Source of the DNA: Marsupella aquatica
Lineage: Eukaryota > Marchantiophyta
Reading direction: 5' to 3'
Assembly (NCBI GenBank): GCA_973895155.1
Contig: OZ316893.1
Coordinates: forward strand, 10,788,001 to 10,852,000
Length of the DNA stretch: 64,000 nt
The position numbers and the translations under genes are program-made. A model generated the notes under the pieces. It searched no databases, was not told where the DNA came from, and worked only from the letters and a program-made list of their open reading frames with translations. Positions 12,270 through 24,193 of this stretch are shown here, in pieces (position 1 is the first letter of the stretch; each line of letters begins with the position of its first letter).

Positions 12270-13530
12270 CACGGCTGTTTCCGTTTCTCCCAGCAATTTT
12301 GGAAGAACATTAGCTGAGTATGGAAAGGTAGCCAGGCTCCGTGGAGGAACATGAAGTCTCATTTGAAGCTTTGGCTAGAACTCCGATGCGGGTAGGGAGG
12401 AGAACATTATGCGGTTTGTCACGTTTGAGATGCTGTTGACGACGATTGAAAGGTCTTTTTCTTCCTTACTCGTATTGGAGTTCCAAGGCAGGGCCGCTGC
12501 GATCATAAAACAAGATTTGCTCTACGATTTTTTTTTTGTAGTTTTTTAGTCGAAGGGTAAGAGGTACGTGCATGACTCGGGCTGCATCGTAACCACCCCC
12601 CCCTTCTCACTTGCTGCCGGAAGTTGTAGTGAGGAACTGCTTAAGGAGCACAATAGTCCCATAATATTTCTTTGTATGTAAGACTGCAGTTGAGGTGCGA
12701 GTGGGTGCTGGACAGGGCCACACTATGGGTGGCAACGAAAGGAGAAAGACCAGTATTGTAGGAGGAGAAACATCCACGATTGAGGAAGCTTGCGTAAATA
12801 ATCTCACTGCAACGTTGTTTGGCGTTGGGTTTGTTTTTGTGTCGGACACTGACCACTTTGTTACTTCATGTACAGTCGACCCAGCGCTATAGGATTGACG
12901 CCCCTAGGATGTCTGGAAGGCTCCCTTTCTTCCATTGCCTAGTTAACTCGTTCTTCCATTGTCTAGTTACTGTCGATGTACTTGAGACACATGAGATAAC
13001 TCGTACTAGAAAAGCAAGCAATGGCAAAGGAAGGAATGGTAGGGCCCCATTTGCAAGAGCCAGGGAACCAATTCGGGCGATCATATGGAGGACACTAACC
13101 AGATTGGAAATCAAGTTCTCGGATCCCAGCCAAATGTGGAATGAATATAATTGGAATCTGGTCCAGCATTGATATAAGTGCTCCTGACTATCAACGTGAT
13201 CCGATTTAAGGAATCTTATCTCCTGCCAGCAAGGAACTTTACGACTCGTTTATGATCCACATCCAGATTTACTTTCTAGCAAAGCTCAGCTAAAGGTGCT
13301 AAAGAGAGTAATGTTCCGGCCTACCGTTCTCCATGCAATTTCTAACTTTATCCTTGAATATCTTGTCTCGTGCAATGTGTGAGACAATTGGCACCGAAAG
13401 TTGTCCCCAACAATGGACATGCAGAATCACAGTCAGCAATTGAAAAATTACTCCCACCAATAGAGGCTCCAAAATTCTCTCGTCCAAAGGGCGTCCCTAG
13501 AGCATGCTCATATATGATGACTCGTGCCGG
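12270..13530. other. Region without a supported gene
   Basis: Contains T and C homopolymer runs around 12520-12605. On the minus strand at about 13365-13530 there is a cysteine-containing open stretch just after an AG (FGASIGGSNFSIADC...). It could be an exon but has no recognisable family. Several short overlapping frames at 12600-13170 look like noise. Confidence 0.45.
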
Positions 13531-13533
13531 CTG

Positions 13534-14010
13534 CTAAAACAATCCGATGGGAGAAGTACTCTCCACAATGTAAAATTGACCTCGGGCTCTTTCCTGCACA
13601 GTCACATGCAACCCTTTGAGTATCACTTTTACAGCCTGGAAGTTGTCAGAGTGTTTCACATGTTTGCACCTCATTGAACTCTTCCACTTACGTAGGGCAA
13701 ACGCCGGTGGCAAGGTGCATTAAGCACACAATCTTTTTCTAGAGTTCTTTTGAAAATGAATTTGTAAACAATTCTCCCAAATTGAAACTCATTTGGTCTT
13801 TCTTCAACTACGATTCGGAGTGATCAAGTGAATAGGACAGAAGTTTCTGGTCACCTTTTTTGCCCAGATTGTATAATTCAGTCTCTGTCGCATCTGTGTT
13901 CTTCTTTCTTCATAGCACTTCTCGTAGATCTTGGCACCAACAATGGCCACCATTGCCAGACCGGCACCAATCAGTGCACCATATGCTAGAGGGAATGCTG
14001 CCAAACTCAT
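13534..14010 (-). CDS. Small hypothetical membrane protein, two-exon model
   Basis: I recognise no family. Exon 1 (14010-13855) begins MSLAAFPLAYGALIG and has one hydrophobic segment (residues about 4-27, rich in Gly and Ala), followed by a basic, Arg-rich stretch. A GT donor follows AAG. Exon 2 (13686-13534) follows an AG and keeps phase 0, giving a 102-aa product ending ...TSPIGLF. The second exon stays open and has coding-like composition, but the acceptor is not a strong one. If intron 1 is not spliced, the protein would be 68 aa. It lies in the same direction as, and downstream of, another small membrane-protein ORF at 14371-14658. A single-pass membrane anchor is an inference from hydrophobicity only. 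Confidence 0.4.
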
Positions 14011-14370
14011 GATATGTGAGACAACAAGTTTACCTTATTCTCTTCAACTGTTCGTAAACACTGTGGCCTATATTTTCCCGTTTTCGTAAATTGAATAGTT
14101 TTGAAACTTTGGAGATTTTTGCAGTGGTGGACATTATGGACACTAGAGTTGGTTTCCACAACTAGAAAAGAGAACAGCAAGGAACAATGGAACGCCATAA
14201 ATCAGCCCGCCAAAGACATCCCAGTGGAGTTGTAGTCCATAACCTTTAAAAGCAGGGGTTTCTCCATTGTTTTGCCATCCAACTACATCGAACTGCTGAC
14301 TAAGCAAGTCCAACTAGTTGAATTATGATGGCCCTCCTTTCCAATTCCACATCAGACAGTTGACAGATCT

Positions 14371-14658
14371 CTAGCTCGAAATGACAACAGTGCACCGGCA
14401 GCCAAGAAGATAAGGAACGACAATCCACAAAGTCATATACAGCAGTAACCAGAAAAGCACAATGTAGAGAATCTTGTTACCGGCTGCAGATGCAATGCCC
14501 GTTCCGACAAATGCTCCTCCACCTGTGATGGCTAGTGGAACTGCAGAAGCTTTGCCAACCCTGCGCACGAATCTTGCAAACCGAGTTCGTGCGAATTTGA
14601 GAAACATTCTCACCACCGTTCTTTGCACCCATGACTTGAATCTCCTCCAAACGCCCAT
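14371..14658 (-). CDS. Small hypothetical membrane protein (95 aa)
   Basis: This open frame on the minus strand starts at ATG 14658 (MGVWRRFKSWVQ). The N-terminal third is strongly basic and amphipathic. A Gly/Ala-rich segment follows (AITGGGAFVGTGIASAAG), then one long hydrophobic helix (about residues 61-84), then a short CRC-containing tail. A basic N terminus before a membrane helix can resemble an organelle-targeting or membrane-anchored peptide, but I recognise no family. An in-frame extension upstream lacks an ATG. The neighbouring small gene at 13534-14010 also combines a Gly/Ala-rich hydrophobic segment with basic residues, in the opposite order. Confidence 0.4.
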   Translation of the reverse strand: MGVWRRFKSWVQRTVVRMFLKFARTRFARFVRRVGKASAVPLAITGGGAFVGTGIASAAGNKILYIVLFWLLLYMTLWIVVPYLLGCRCTVVISS

Positions 14659-14699
14659 ATCTTTCTCTCTACCGCGCCAAATTTCTATGATGCCGTAAT

Positions 14700-15585
14700 T
14701 TGCTGACCACCTACCTAACTGAAAGTTGTATCCTCCCTTCAAATATCCTGTGCAGAATCAATTTCCTCCAATTTCGCTTTGATGCGATTTTGATCTTTCT
14801 TGATGTCTGTTTGGCTCTGTTCAAGCTCACTCGCATTTGTCAGTATCTACCGGAATCATTGCTTTCGTCGTTCTACTTGGGCATGAGTCTACAACGTCTC
14901 CCTGGTTCATTGCCCCGCTTTCGAACAACCTTCTCTCAGTCTTTCTGTGGATAGGTGGGCACAACCTACGGTGCAATCTCTCAGAATTGGTGAGTAAAAT
15001 TGCGGCCCGGAGAGAGAGCAGCAAAAGAATGTCTCGTTCGACGCATCCTCCCTCCGTCGTCGTCTGTTCTCCCCTTCCTTTCTTTAACTTCTCACATGAA
15101 TCGTTACCGTCTCTGGAGTTGAAAAACTACTAATCAAATGGCCCAATGCCATCATCACTGGTCCCCAAGCAAGCTGCTCGTGCTCTGCTCTGCCCCGACT
15201 TTCATCCAGCACGCACTGCGTCACTTTCACTCTACCACTGTCCCTAGTGATTGGAATATCACCCCCCTCTAGTCTCTTTTGGGTCTCGTAGACCTCTACA
15301 AACTAATTTCAATTCGATTTGCAAGTCATTCTCCAATCAAATCATCCCAATAACATCTAATCCTGCTCTTCTCAACTCTGCTACACTGGTCCGACTTGGA
15401 CCACCACGGAGCTGCTAAAGAGTATAAAACTTGACTCCTCTGCCCCAATCATTCCGAATCTTCCAAATGGCTCCATGCCTCTCTCCTCTACACACCTGTA
15501 CTTTGATCCAATTGGGTCCACCACGAGGAGGGAGCCCACGAGTACAGCGGCACTTTTACCGATGCTGCAACTCCATCATCCACTT
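14700..15585. other. Intergenic, no gene seen
   Basis: Ordinary mixed sequence with many short stop-interrupted frames on both strands. The interval may include the promoter of the small minus-strand gene that starts at 14658, but no convincing TATA element or repeat stands out. Confidence 0.5.
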
Positions 15586-15587
15586 GG

Positions 15588-15750
15588 ATGTTGCCTGACG
15601 GGCAAGTTAACGGAGGGCACTGCATCCACTTTGAGGCTGAACCCAATTCGATGTTGCCTGACGGGAAGTATTGCAGATTGCGCACTGCATCCACTTTGAG
15701 GCTGAACCCGATTCTGAAGAAGTAGAGCAAATTGTGCACTGCATCCATAC
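15588..15750. repeat. Tandem repeat, 2.5 copies of about 62 bp
   Basis: Units starting GATGTTGCCTGACGGG and continuing GCACTGCATCCACTTTGAGG and CTGAACCC lie head to tail at about 15588-15650 and 15651-15712. A third, partial GCACTGCATCCA copy ends near 15750. The open frames here come from the duplication. Confidence 0.85.
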
Positions 15751-15754
15751 TTTA

Positions 15755-17537
15755 TCACGACGTGGTGACTGTGGCTAGATTGTTCCACAAGTTCTGGGTG
15801 TGTAATCCTTGGAGTAGAATTTTTGAGCACACGTGGCAGAAGCATGCAGGATGATGAGCCAACTGAAAATCTGACTCCCAACAGGGAATATCCATTTGAG
15901 GGGTATATCCAGTTTTTACTCCTGTTCCCCAAAGTACAGTAGTTATCAGCTTGTACTCGCTTTGTTTGCGTCTGCTGTATATGCTTGTGGGTCTGCTGTA
16001 TATGCTTGATGCTGACCAGTCAGTTCAGTTTTACACAGCAAAACTAGTTGAACGATTCAGTTCAGTTTTTACACGGCAACCATGTCTGCCACTTGCTTGC
16101 TATGATATGTCTCAATCAAATTTCAGAATCCCAGGTTTAGGTTCTTTATTTCTCAGGTCAGACTGGCCCAAGGAGTTCTCTATTTCTTCAAGTTTCAGAA
16201 TTCCCAGGCCACATTGGCCAAGGAGCGTGGCTTCTCACTAGTAATGCCTCGCGACTTTGTTTACAATACAAGGGAAAAAATTGAGAAAGGGTTTATGTAT
16301 AGGATTAAGGGCATACATTGACCTCTTCGAGGTAGTCCCTTAGTAGTCCCTTTTGAGGTAGTCCCTTAGTAGTCCCTGGACCATGATTCTACACGGGCCA
16401 CTGTTGTGTTCCTCGATTGAGCACAGAAGCGTGCTCGATCAGAATCGGAACCGTCGTATTGGCGAGGGTGGAATTAGAGCCTACGCTAACATTATTATTA
16501 TTTGTTAACCTGAGATTCAACCTCAGGAAAACTCATTTATGAGTAAAGAAACATGGTATAGACTACGTTTAAAGTTCCCTCTAAGTGGTGTTTCAGCTAC
16601 AGAACACTGCGTGATTAGCAAGAATCTACGTTTCTTTGAACGCCGCAGGGAACATAAAACCAGCAATAAAAGTACTCCTTACCATCTCGTGGCTCAGGAT
16701 TCCATTTTCTTCGATACTGAGTGAGACCAGCAACTTTGCAAGAAAGGTACTAATGTTCCAGAACTGGACAAAGATATCTTCGCTGTTAAGATTCATACCA
16801 AAATGAGGACCATTTCATAAACTAGAAATGGAAATGACAGCGTAAGCTTGTTCCTCTCCGTGTAAATTTACAGTGCTCTTTGGTTTCTCTCAGGAAATCC
16901 CTACCAAACGAATAACATCAGTACAGTTACTTGAAAATGATCCTAAAGCCCCAATATACACCATGTTGCGACCCTTGGATGCCAGTCACAGTTTAAACTG
17001 CATTCCAAGAAACCACCTGCAACCATCCTTCAAAACCAACAATAGTTGAACTCAGTCGCCTGATTTTTATGCAATATCTTTCCTTTGCAGTTCCACAAAT
17101 CCAAAGCACTCAAGCAGCTAACAATTGTGATAACAAACACGGCTCGGAACAACAGGGACAGATGATATTTAAGCTAGCAGGATTTACACTCTGCTGCTAG
17201 ACGGCTAAACATGCAGCTCAGTCAAGTGCGAGAGCTTAGGTCTTTAGGACATACCAAAGAGCTTCATGCTTCGGGGGTTTCCGAGCTGCTTCTGAAAACT
17301 TTTGCAATGGTCTTAACATCCAATTCAGCTCACCCTTTCCCTATAATCCAATAATGTACAATCTAATCTACGCGTAGAAGAAATGCCGCTACAGATCTGA
17401 GCACTTGCCAACGACCACTATAATCGTTGGGTCCGTGGTACCCTAACACCATCTCTGGATGCTTTTCATGCTGACTATGACATAAATGGATGCTGCTAAA
17501 ATGCACGAAGTCCGTCGTTGCAAATGTTCAGACGTGC
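15755..17537. other. Intergenic / 3' flank of TXNDC9-like gene
   Basis: Holds a 27-bp direct duplication at about 16328-16378 (GAGGTAGTCCCTTAGTAGTC repeated) and two CTGCTGTATATGCTTG copies near 15975-16010. No coding exon is recognised. The part just below 17538 should contain the 3' UTR of the minus-strand TXNDC9-like gene. Confidence 0.5.
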
Positions 17538-19786
17538 TCAATCAGAATCGGAATCCGCATATACAGTGGACCGGACATTGCGAGGTCCATCATCAACATC
17601 TCGTTCTGCTTCTTGCTTTTTGACAATGATATCTGTCCAGGCAGAGCTGAGGATTAGTTGCCGCCACAACCAGTCTTTCAAAGATCGCTCAGGATCTATT
17701 ACAGGAATTGCTTTCTTAGATGGCATTGACCCGATCACATTTTACAAATCACTGAAAAAGGAGTGCACATACTACCATTCATTAAAAGGTGTCGAGTCAT
17801 CTAGTACGTATCATTTCATACCACCACTCTCACCTTTCTTCATGAAACGTGCCTCCAGGGCTTTTCTGGGGAAATCGTCTTTCCCTCCTAGTTCCTCAAA
17901 TCCAACTATTCTGTCAGTCGCCACACCATTTCTGCACACAACGTTCAGTGTCAGTCTGTTCCATCATTCATTCTTTACAAAAACCCTAAAATCTCTGGCG
18001 TGTTCAAATGAGGAAGGAATAACTTCTTCTCAAAAAATATTATCACTGCATACTCATTACTTCCAAACTCAAACGAGGGTCAACTTATCAAAACTCGGAA
18101 GAACCATCGGAATTACAATGTGAAAGATACCTGAACATAACCACGCAAGGCAGAACTTTGATAGCGAGTTTTGTAACGAAAAAGGGACAATTCTGCACCA
18201 CCCCAAATAACATGAGTGTCCTGCTCTCTTGCAGTATACGGAGAATGCAAATCATGATCACGTGCAAACTTCGAATTTACAAAAGATTGACGCTTAAACC
18301 ATCGGCAAAGTTTGGCAAAGAAGAAGCCCAACACACCAAGATACTGAGACTCAAACAAAGTTGGAAGAGATGCACTGACTCATATAAACGCCAAAACCAC
18401 TGACTTCAAGACACAATAGAGGAAAATATAAGCCGTACCTCTGCATCAACCTTAATGAACTTAGTTTCAAAGTAGACCGACGCCAAAGTTTTTAGGTGTT
18501 TATCCATAATCCTGCAATAATATGCCCCCGAGCGAAGATGAGGCCACAAACTATACAGATAAAGAGGTAGCACATAAGAGATCAGAGTAGCACTTGCAGA
18601 TTAGACTAATTCAATATTCCCCAGAGAAAAACTGAAATTGACCAAGTAACCCGACAAGCAGGTATGTTCATTTCATAGCGGAAAATGCTCGGATGACTGG
18701 GAAAAGTGGGAGTGTCTTACTTGCAACGGACGAATTCCTTATGATAAAAGTGGCAAACCAATCTCTCACTGCCGGTCACTTCCCCAAGAAACTCGCCTTC
18801 TGTCACCTAATTCCTCAAGACATGAACACCCGTCATCACATGCTTAGGCGGCATATCCACTGCCGTCAGGGGACATCGTCTTTGCAATGACGAAACAATT
18901 GAACAAATAGCGACAGGCAGACGATGCCGTGATCAAGCGCAAAAAGTGACCAAAGCAACGGCCAAGGATCAGGATGTACCTCTCTATATTCGCCATGTCC
19001 TTTCTGGGAGAGAGCCAGCCTCTTCTCTGCTTCCTTCTGCAAATGTAGACAGCCAGAGTCTTAAATTTAAGGCTCGAACCTTCCCTCCCAGTTCAAGATA
19101 AGCCTTAGACTGACCAGAAATAAAACACTCGATCGATGTTTCTCGACACATCATAGGAAGGTCTGCAAAGCTAACAGATATAAATCAATTCTTAATCAGA
19201 GATGGGAGACAGACCTTTAAGGAGGCAATTCGTTCAGCGTGGAGCTTCTCAAGTTCAGGGTCCTGAAGCAAAGCAAAGCAAAAGCCATACATTGCCAGAG
19301 AAATTCCGTATCAGGCCGACAGGAGAAATGAAGAACCAGGACCAGGTCCAGGTCCAGGTCCTCTTGGTTAAACAGCTAATGAAAAGCTTCCACCAGAGCA
19401 AAATGGAGTAATGCAATGTCATGCAAAGGAAAGGAACCTACATCCATAAGCTCATCGAAATCCACGTCTTCGTGAACAGGGGCGGCTGACTGGCCCTGTG
19501 CCTTGTACTGAGCTTCCATTTCCTGCACAAGTTTCATACATCATCGCATCATTAGGTATCATCACCACGCCACCGCTCCAACAACTGTGACGGAACGACT
19601 CGGCTTCGGACTTCACAAGGAATGGGATCAACAAACAATGTCAAAGAATGGATCAAAAACTGCAAAGCGCATAGCAGCATTGGCTAGCATTGGCTTGCCG
19701 ACCTTCTTGTAATCACGCGCTGCCGCTCCAAGAGCGGAACCCAGCGCCAAGTCCCCCATCCGCGATTTGAACTTCTTCGGATCCAT
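17538..19786 (-). CDS. TXNDC9: Thioredoxin-domain protein TXNDC9 / phosducin-like 3 homologue
   Basis: Complete nine-exon gene for a cytosolic phosducin-like-3/TXNDC9 protein, a family known to modulate the CCT chaperonin in tubulin and actin folding. Exons (minus): 19786-19703, 19522-19442, 19262-19215, 19036-18980, 18806-18721, 18511-18439, 18192-18131, 17931-17834, 17710-17538; 253 aa. All phases agree. Diagnostic parts in order: MDPKKFKSRMGDLALG start, FDELMDDPELEKLHAERIASLK, KGHGEYREVTEGEFLGEVTG, VCHFYHKEFVRCKIMDKHLK, ETKFIKVDAENCPFFVTKLA, IKVLPCVVMFRNGVATDRIV, GFEELGGKDDF, and an acidic ...YADSDSD end. The thioredoxin fold spans about residues 80-195. As in the family, the active-site CxxC is reduced to one Cys (RCKIMD), so it should not be a redox enzyme. 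The last acceptor is poor (AAAG) and the ~57-residue tail is the least certain part. Confidence 0.9.
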
Positions 19787-20079
19787 AATTCCACACTTTC
19801 TTCAGACGCAGCGCCGGATCGGGAAGCTAAGCACGAGCGCGCGGTGCAATGCGTCGATCGTCAATTTAGAAAGGACCTTAAAAATCGAAATCACTTGCGT
19901 TGGAGAGCAAACGAGGAGGTGGGTCGTCGTGAGAGAGCTTCGCATGTCACCAACAACAGCAGCCAGAACAACAGAAATTGCGCGCGAACCAAAGCCAACC
20001 AAAGGCAGGGGACCGATGGGTGAACGAGCTCTTAAAATTCTCATGGGATGTGGAATAATGTGAAGGTGTTGTTTTTTGG

Positions 20080-20760
20080 CCCCAGTTGTTTTGTCACACT
20101 AGCCTTACTATCCTTTCTTGGAGTAATACAGAGGACAAAAAACACTCCACAGAAACAAATCCTCTACTATTCAAGTTCATCAACCCCTATTTTCTAATGT
20201 ACACTCTGGGATACCTCTTTTACCCCCACTGTTCCCAAAAAATGGGCAGACAAAAATGCTTAGGTCAAAAAGCAAAAGAAGTATTTGTAGCAAACAACTA
20301 TGTTGTCATTCTTGCCATTCCATAAATTATCTATGAACGACCCTACTGGCCGAGCGCATCCCTCCACGGCCACCTAAACAAAAGGTGGTTTGCAAGCAAC
20401 ATTCCTGGTGCTGCGTGCCCCAGCTGATACCTTGAAGGGCCGCTTTGGCAAAAAAAAAGAAAACATGATAAATAAAGAATGAAAAGGAAAGAAAGAGAGG
20501 AGAAGGAGAATGACTTCTGAAAATGAAGTGACCTCCTTATATAGAGATTGTTGATGATCCTCTCATGAGACCTGAAGGCGGCGCATGAGATGGCCTCACA
20601 CAATTGCAATCAATGGGATGTTGCCACATGGCCGAGCACCTGCTCGGACGCATGTCTAGCATCTGCCAGGACACACGTAAATCTGCTGCCTCGAACACCT
20701 GCCTAGATGGCTGCCCAATCGGCTGCCTGGCTGCTCTATTGGCTGCCCGCACACTGCCCG
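20080..20760. other. Probable transposon-derived intergenic DNA
   Basis: Contains an A-rich/GGAAAG-rich stretch (20450-20515), a TATATAG motif near 20540 and iterated GGCTGCC motifs at 20690-20750. No open frame is convincing. The composition and the retroelement remnant that follows suggest old mobile DNA, but I can define no ends. Confidence 0.35.
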
Positions 20761-20769
20761 GGAAAAATA

Positions 20770-20845
20770 CAGTACATACTCCGAGTTTTGAACTCGGGAC
20801 CTCATTGACGCTAGAGCAACGACTTAGCAGTGGGGCAACAGTTTA
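20770..20845 (-). other. tRNA-like segment (possible SINE or tRNA relic)
   Basis: Read on the minus strand, GAGGTCCCGAGTTCAAAACT sits in the position of a tRNA T-arm/B box, after a GCTAAGTCGTTGCTCTAGCG stretch that resembles an anticodon-side region. It does not fold into a full cloverleaf by eye, and the acceptor stem is missing. It could be a tRNA-derived SINE head or chance. Confidence 0.3.
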
Positions 20846-21398
20846 TTGGTGTCAAGTTTGAAATACTAAATGGTTATAAACAGAAGTTTAACCTTTGTGA
20901 CCCAACCCCTTTGGTCATGGGCCTGACTTATAGTGTGATTCACTACTTTGGGCAGGATGTCTGTAGAAAGGATTAACACCAACCACATTCAAACCGACTA
21001 CTTGGCCTCCCTATTTGAGTGGCCTGCCACTGCACCAGCAAGTGGCACAAGTTAGAACCACAACACTGACAATTAATATTTAACTTAAAACTGGTGTCAG
21101 GCATAGGCAGGCAGCCGTCAGCATCAGGGTCAGCGTCTCCCCAATCCGGGCTCCAATCGCATGGCTATTTCACACTAATTGGACTGAAAGTTCAGTTATG
21201 TGATGGGAGGCCAAAAATGCCTCAAAAGTATTTTCTCCACATACATATAGAGGCACAAAAATATACTTTGGTCACAATACTCTCACTCACTCTAACACTC
21301 TTGAGTTTGTATACAATACTCAAGATCAAGGCAAATTTAAGCATACATAGTCTATTGTATGACAGACAAATGAAAGTACATTAAATGCTCTCTCCTCA

Positions 21399-22300
21399 AT
21401 GTATGTGACTGTGTACTTGATTATCTCAGCATTGGGTCCACTATCGGATCTTGTACGCGACGCGTTATCTTTTTTTCGGGAGTTTTTATCCTTGGACCCT
21501 CTCTATTTTCAGGCTGACCTTGTTGGGCGTAAAACTATGCACACTTTCACTCTTTCTAGCATCCTCGCCGAGGCACTTGAAGCGGACCGAGCTCGGATTC
21601 TTTCTTCTAGGTGCTGGAGTGTGGCTTCAGGCCAATCTGACATCCCTCATTTGCGGATGTCTTCAGAGGAGTTCTCCACCGCCATTTGCCTTTGTTTGGG
21701 GCTGCCTCACCCTTTTCTTGTTGGTCTCCCAATTTCATGCACATGTGGGAAGCCTTGAATGTGATGTCACAGGGTCCATCTTCTTCGATGCAGTTTGGGA
21801 GACGAAACTATAGTTATTCATGATGTTGTGAGAGATGCTACTGCTTAGGTTCTTTCTAGGTCTTTGGTACACGTGCAACGGGAGGTGATGTTCGAGCTAC
21901 CTGGTCCTCCCCCACAACGCTCGCAGGTTGATTTGACCATGGTCCGTGATGGTCAATGTACTTTGGCGGATATTGTGGTGGCAAACCCTTTGTGTCACGA
22001 CCTCATTGAGATAGCAACAACAACAACAGGGGCAGCGGCATCCCGGGAAACCTCGACAAAGGAGGCAAAATATGTCGCTCGAGCTTCATTTGATACCTTT
22101 CTCCCCCTAGCTATTGAGATCTTTGGGTGTCTTCATCATCAGTTTGATGGACTTAGTTGCCAGGCTACTCGTGATATTAATGGACGGATGGGTTCCTCCA
22201 AACCCCCACTATCCATCTTGACCACACATTTTTGTTAGTGCATTTTAGTGGCCTTACAATGTGCCCGAGCTCGAGCCATTCTCGTCGATCCCTCAGAGTG
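21399..22300 (+). pseudogene. Decayed non-LTR retroelement-like C-terminal region
   Basis: Two coding-like stretches in the same direction but split by stops and frame changes. The first (21399-21758) contains HLRMSSEEFSTAICLCLGLP, then CTCGKP. The second (21864-22238) contains VHVQREVMFELPGPPPQRSQ, LADIVVANPLCHDLIEIA, then an Ala-rich KYVARASFDTFLPLAIEIFG and CLHHQFD. The order LGLP, Cys-rich knuckle, VQRE, DIVVANP and FLPLA.E.FG..H matches the C-terminal region often found after the reverse transcriptase in some non-LTR-like elements of plants, algae and animals. This is recalled by pattern, not searched. The reverse-transcriptase core itself is not visible. I infer a dead fragment. Confidence 0.45.
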
Positions 22301-22309
22301 GGCGCAACT

Positions 22310-23180
22310 ATGTCTCTTTCCTTTCATCGTACTTTGTTTTTCTCTGATTCTAAATTCTGATGCGGTTTCTTCCAATTTAATGACTTTGTCTTTTACTTGT
22401 TTTATTGGTGCTTTTATACATTTCCATTTGGGTGAAATATGGGATGAAATGGATCATATTTATTTTCCTTTGGGTGGAATTGGTCACCTTGAAAAGGTAC
22501 AACTCTTAAATTAAGGGGCTTCCTTTTTCTTTAGAAGAAACAATGAGTAAGGAGCATGCCCCATGGCTGATCTCATTATATATTTTATTTTCTTTGAGAG
22601 TTAAAAGGGGTAGAGGATCAACTGAAGGGTATTTTAAAGAAGGGGAAAATCAAAAAGACAAAAAGAGACATTTTCATTCTTTGGCCGGGATGCATGGAGG
22701 GTTACTTTAAGGAGAGTGATAGAAGGGTCATAAATCCAAGGGGAATAATGAGTTCACTCCAAAAGTGCATTTTGTAAGTAGACCATAAGTAAAAAGAAGC
22801 GAGATTTTATATTATAGGGACTAGATTGAGAAAGTTAGTAACCTTCAAAGATGACTCTATTAGTGACCTCTATCACATTGCACACTTCCATAAAATATGT
22901 GTGTTAGCCAAACTCTACAACACATATGTATCATCTTAGTAGACAAAGGATATCGGTACCAACTGTCCCCTTTCCGAAGTCCATCCGAGCCATTTGGCAA
23001 ACGTGGAAGCGCATCCAGGCTTCAACTTAGTCTAGTTGCGTCCAGGTGATCACATTATTAATTCCTGAGAAGGGGCGCTCGTCCTGAATGCCAACCTCGT
23101 GTGAGTGTCGAAGGATTGATTGATCGCATGTGTGATTCCCGTCTCTCGGTTTTGAGATGAGATTGTTGTTCAAAGTAGGA
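22310..23180. other. No gene seen
   Basis: AT-rich sequence with short GA-rich runs near 22600-22680. It may be further remnant of the retroelement to its left. No motif or unit repeats clearly. Confidence 0.45.
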
Positions 23181-23189
23181 GGAAACATC

Positions 23190-23720
23190 CGCTAATTGCT
23201 GGCTCCATGGGCCAGGCCCAGCGCTGAATTGTCAGGTACTTTAGCTCCAGATGCATGAGCTCTTCAGCATCAGTAGTTACTACTTAGACTCGACAGACAT
23301 AAACCTGCCCCAACACTTTCCTCAACAATCTCATGGATAACATTATCCATAGCTAGGGCTCATAGAGTTGGGAGACACAAAACCTCTTACTTAACTATAT
23401 CTTGAGATCTTTGAGATTTTCAGGCAAATCAGGCTTGGGAGTTACAACCATCCGCTAAGAGGCTTTGCATTGAGAATCACTATCTAATGTGGTTACTCGA
23501 TTGATGCGATTGTGAGAGTCACTAGCTGATGTAGTTACTCGATTGATGAGATTGTTGAAGTACTACCGCTAAGTGCTGGCTCGATGGGCAAGACTTTGAA
23601 GTGTCAGGTACTTTGAAGTGCTCATCGCGGTGCTCGTCGTTGAGGCCGCAGGTTACCTGATTACAGATGCAAGAGCTCTGCAGCATCAATCCCTACTACT
23701 TGGACTGTACGGACAAACTT
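23190..23720. repeat. Local direct duplication (about 130 bp, diverged)
   Basis: The segments at about 23190-23310 and 23565-23715 share, in order, CCGCTAA.TGCTGGCTC.ATG, GTGTCAGGTACTTT or TTGTCAGGTACTTT, AGATGCA.GAGCTCT, CAGCATCA and CTACTACT.GGACT. Between them, at about 23480-23560, a ~43-bp unit (TGATG..GTTACTCGATTGAT) is present twice. Confidence 0.7.
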
Positions 23721-23745
23721 ATCGACCTTAATTTATGCTTCGTCA

Positions 23746-24190
23746 TTGAAAAGTGCTTCGTGCTTCGTCATTGAAAAGGTACCGCAGCTTCCAGATTGTG
23801 ATGTGCATTCAATGATCGAAAGTAACAAGCCAGGTTACAGCAGCGATGCTACTTTCATGGTTTTAACAATTCTTTCAAATTGCAGAAGCTATCAATCAGT
23901 CATAGTGAGATTTTCTGGATCTACTACCTAAGTACTTAGAGGAGATTGAAATGGACTCCGGAATGTTTGTAATGGCACGAAGAATGGAACGACATCAATT
24001 CATTTTTGTTTTCCATCGAGACGTGCTTCTCAAATTTGCTTGTTGACGACAGCTGCATTTGAGGAGCTCATTTTTGTTTGCGTGGACTAGATCAGAGTTG
24101 TTTTATGACATAATAAACTTAGGTTGGATTATTGTGGTCTGCTAAAGGTAATTTTATTACAAGTTTCATCAATTGTTTAGCGGCTTATCG
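23746..24190 (+). repeat. Segmental duplication, left copy
   Basis: Matches two blocks further right: 23746-23890 corresponds to 29690-29815, and 23910-24185 to 31190-31470. The shared text includes GTGCTTCGTCATTG..AAGGT, GGATCTACTA, CTTAGAGGAGATT.AAATGGA and CTCCGGAATGTTTGTAATGG. The left copy is continuous, while the right copy has about 1.35 kb between the blocks. It ends where the copia element begins. Confidence 0.8.
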
Positions 24191-24193
24191 AAA

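Noticed and set aside
16425-16470. Possible duplicate of the TXNDC9-like C-terminus (GTGCTCGATCAGAATCGGAA)
   Set aside because: The similarity to 17533-17555 is only about 20 bp and does not extend; it could be chance.
19767-20063. 98-codon plus-strand frame
   Set aside because: It is antisense to the first exon and leader of the TXNDC9-like gene and has no recognisable content.
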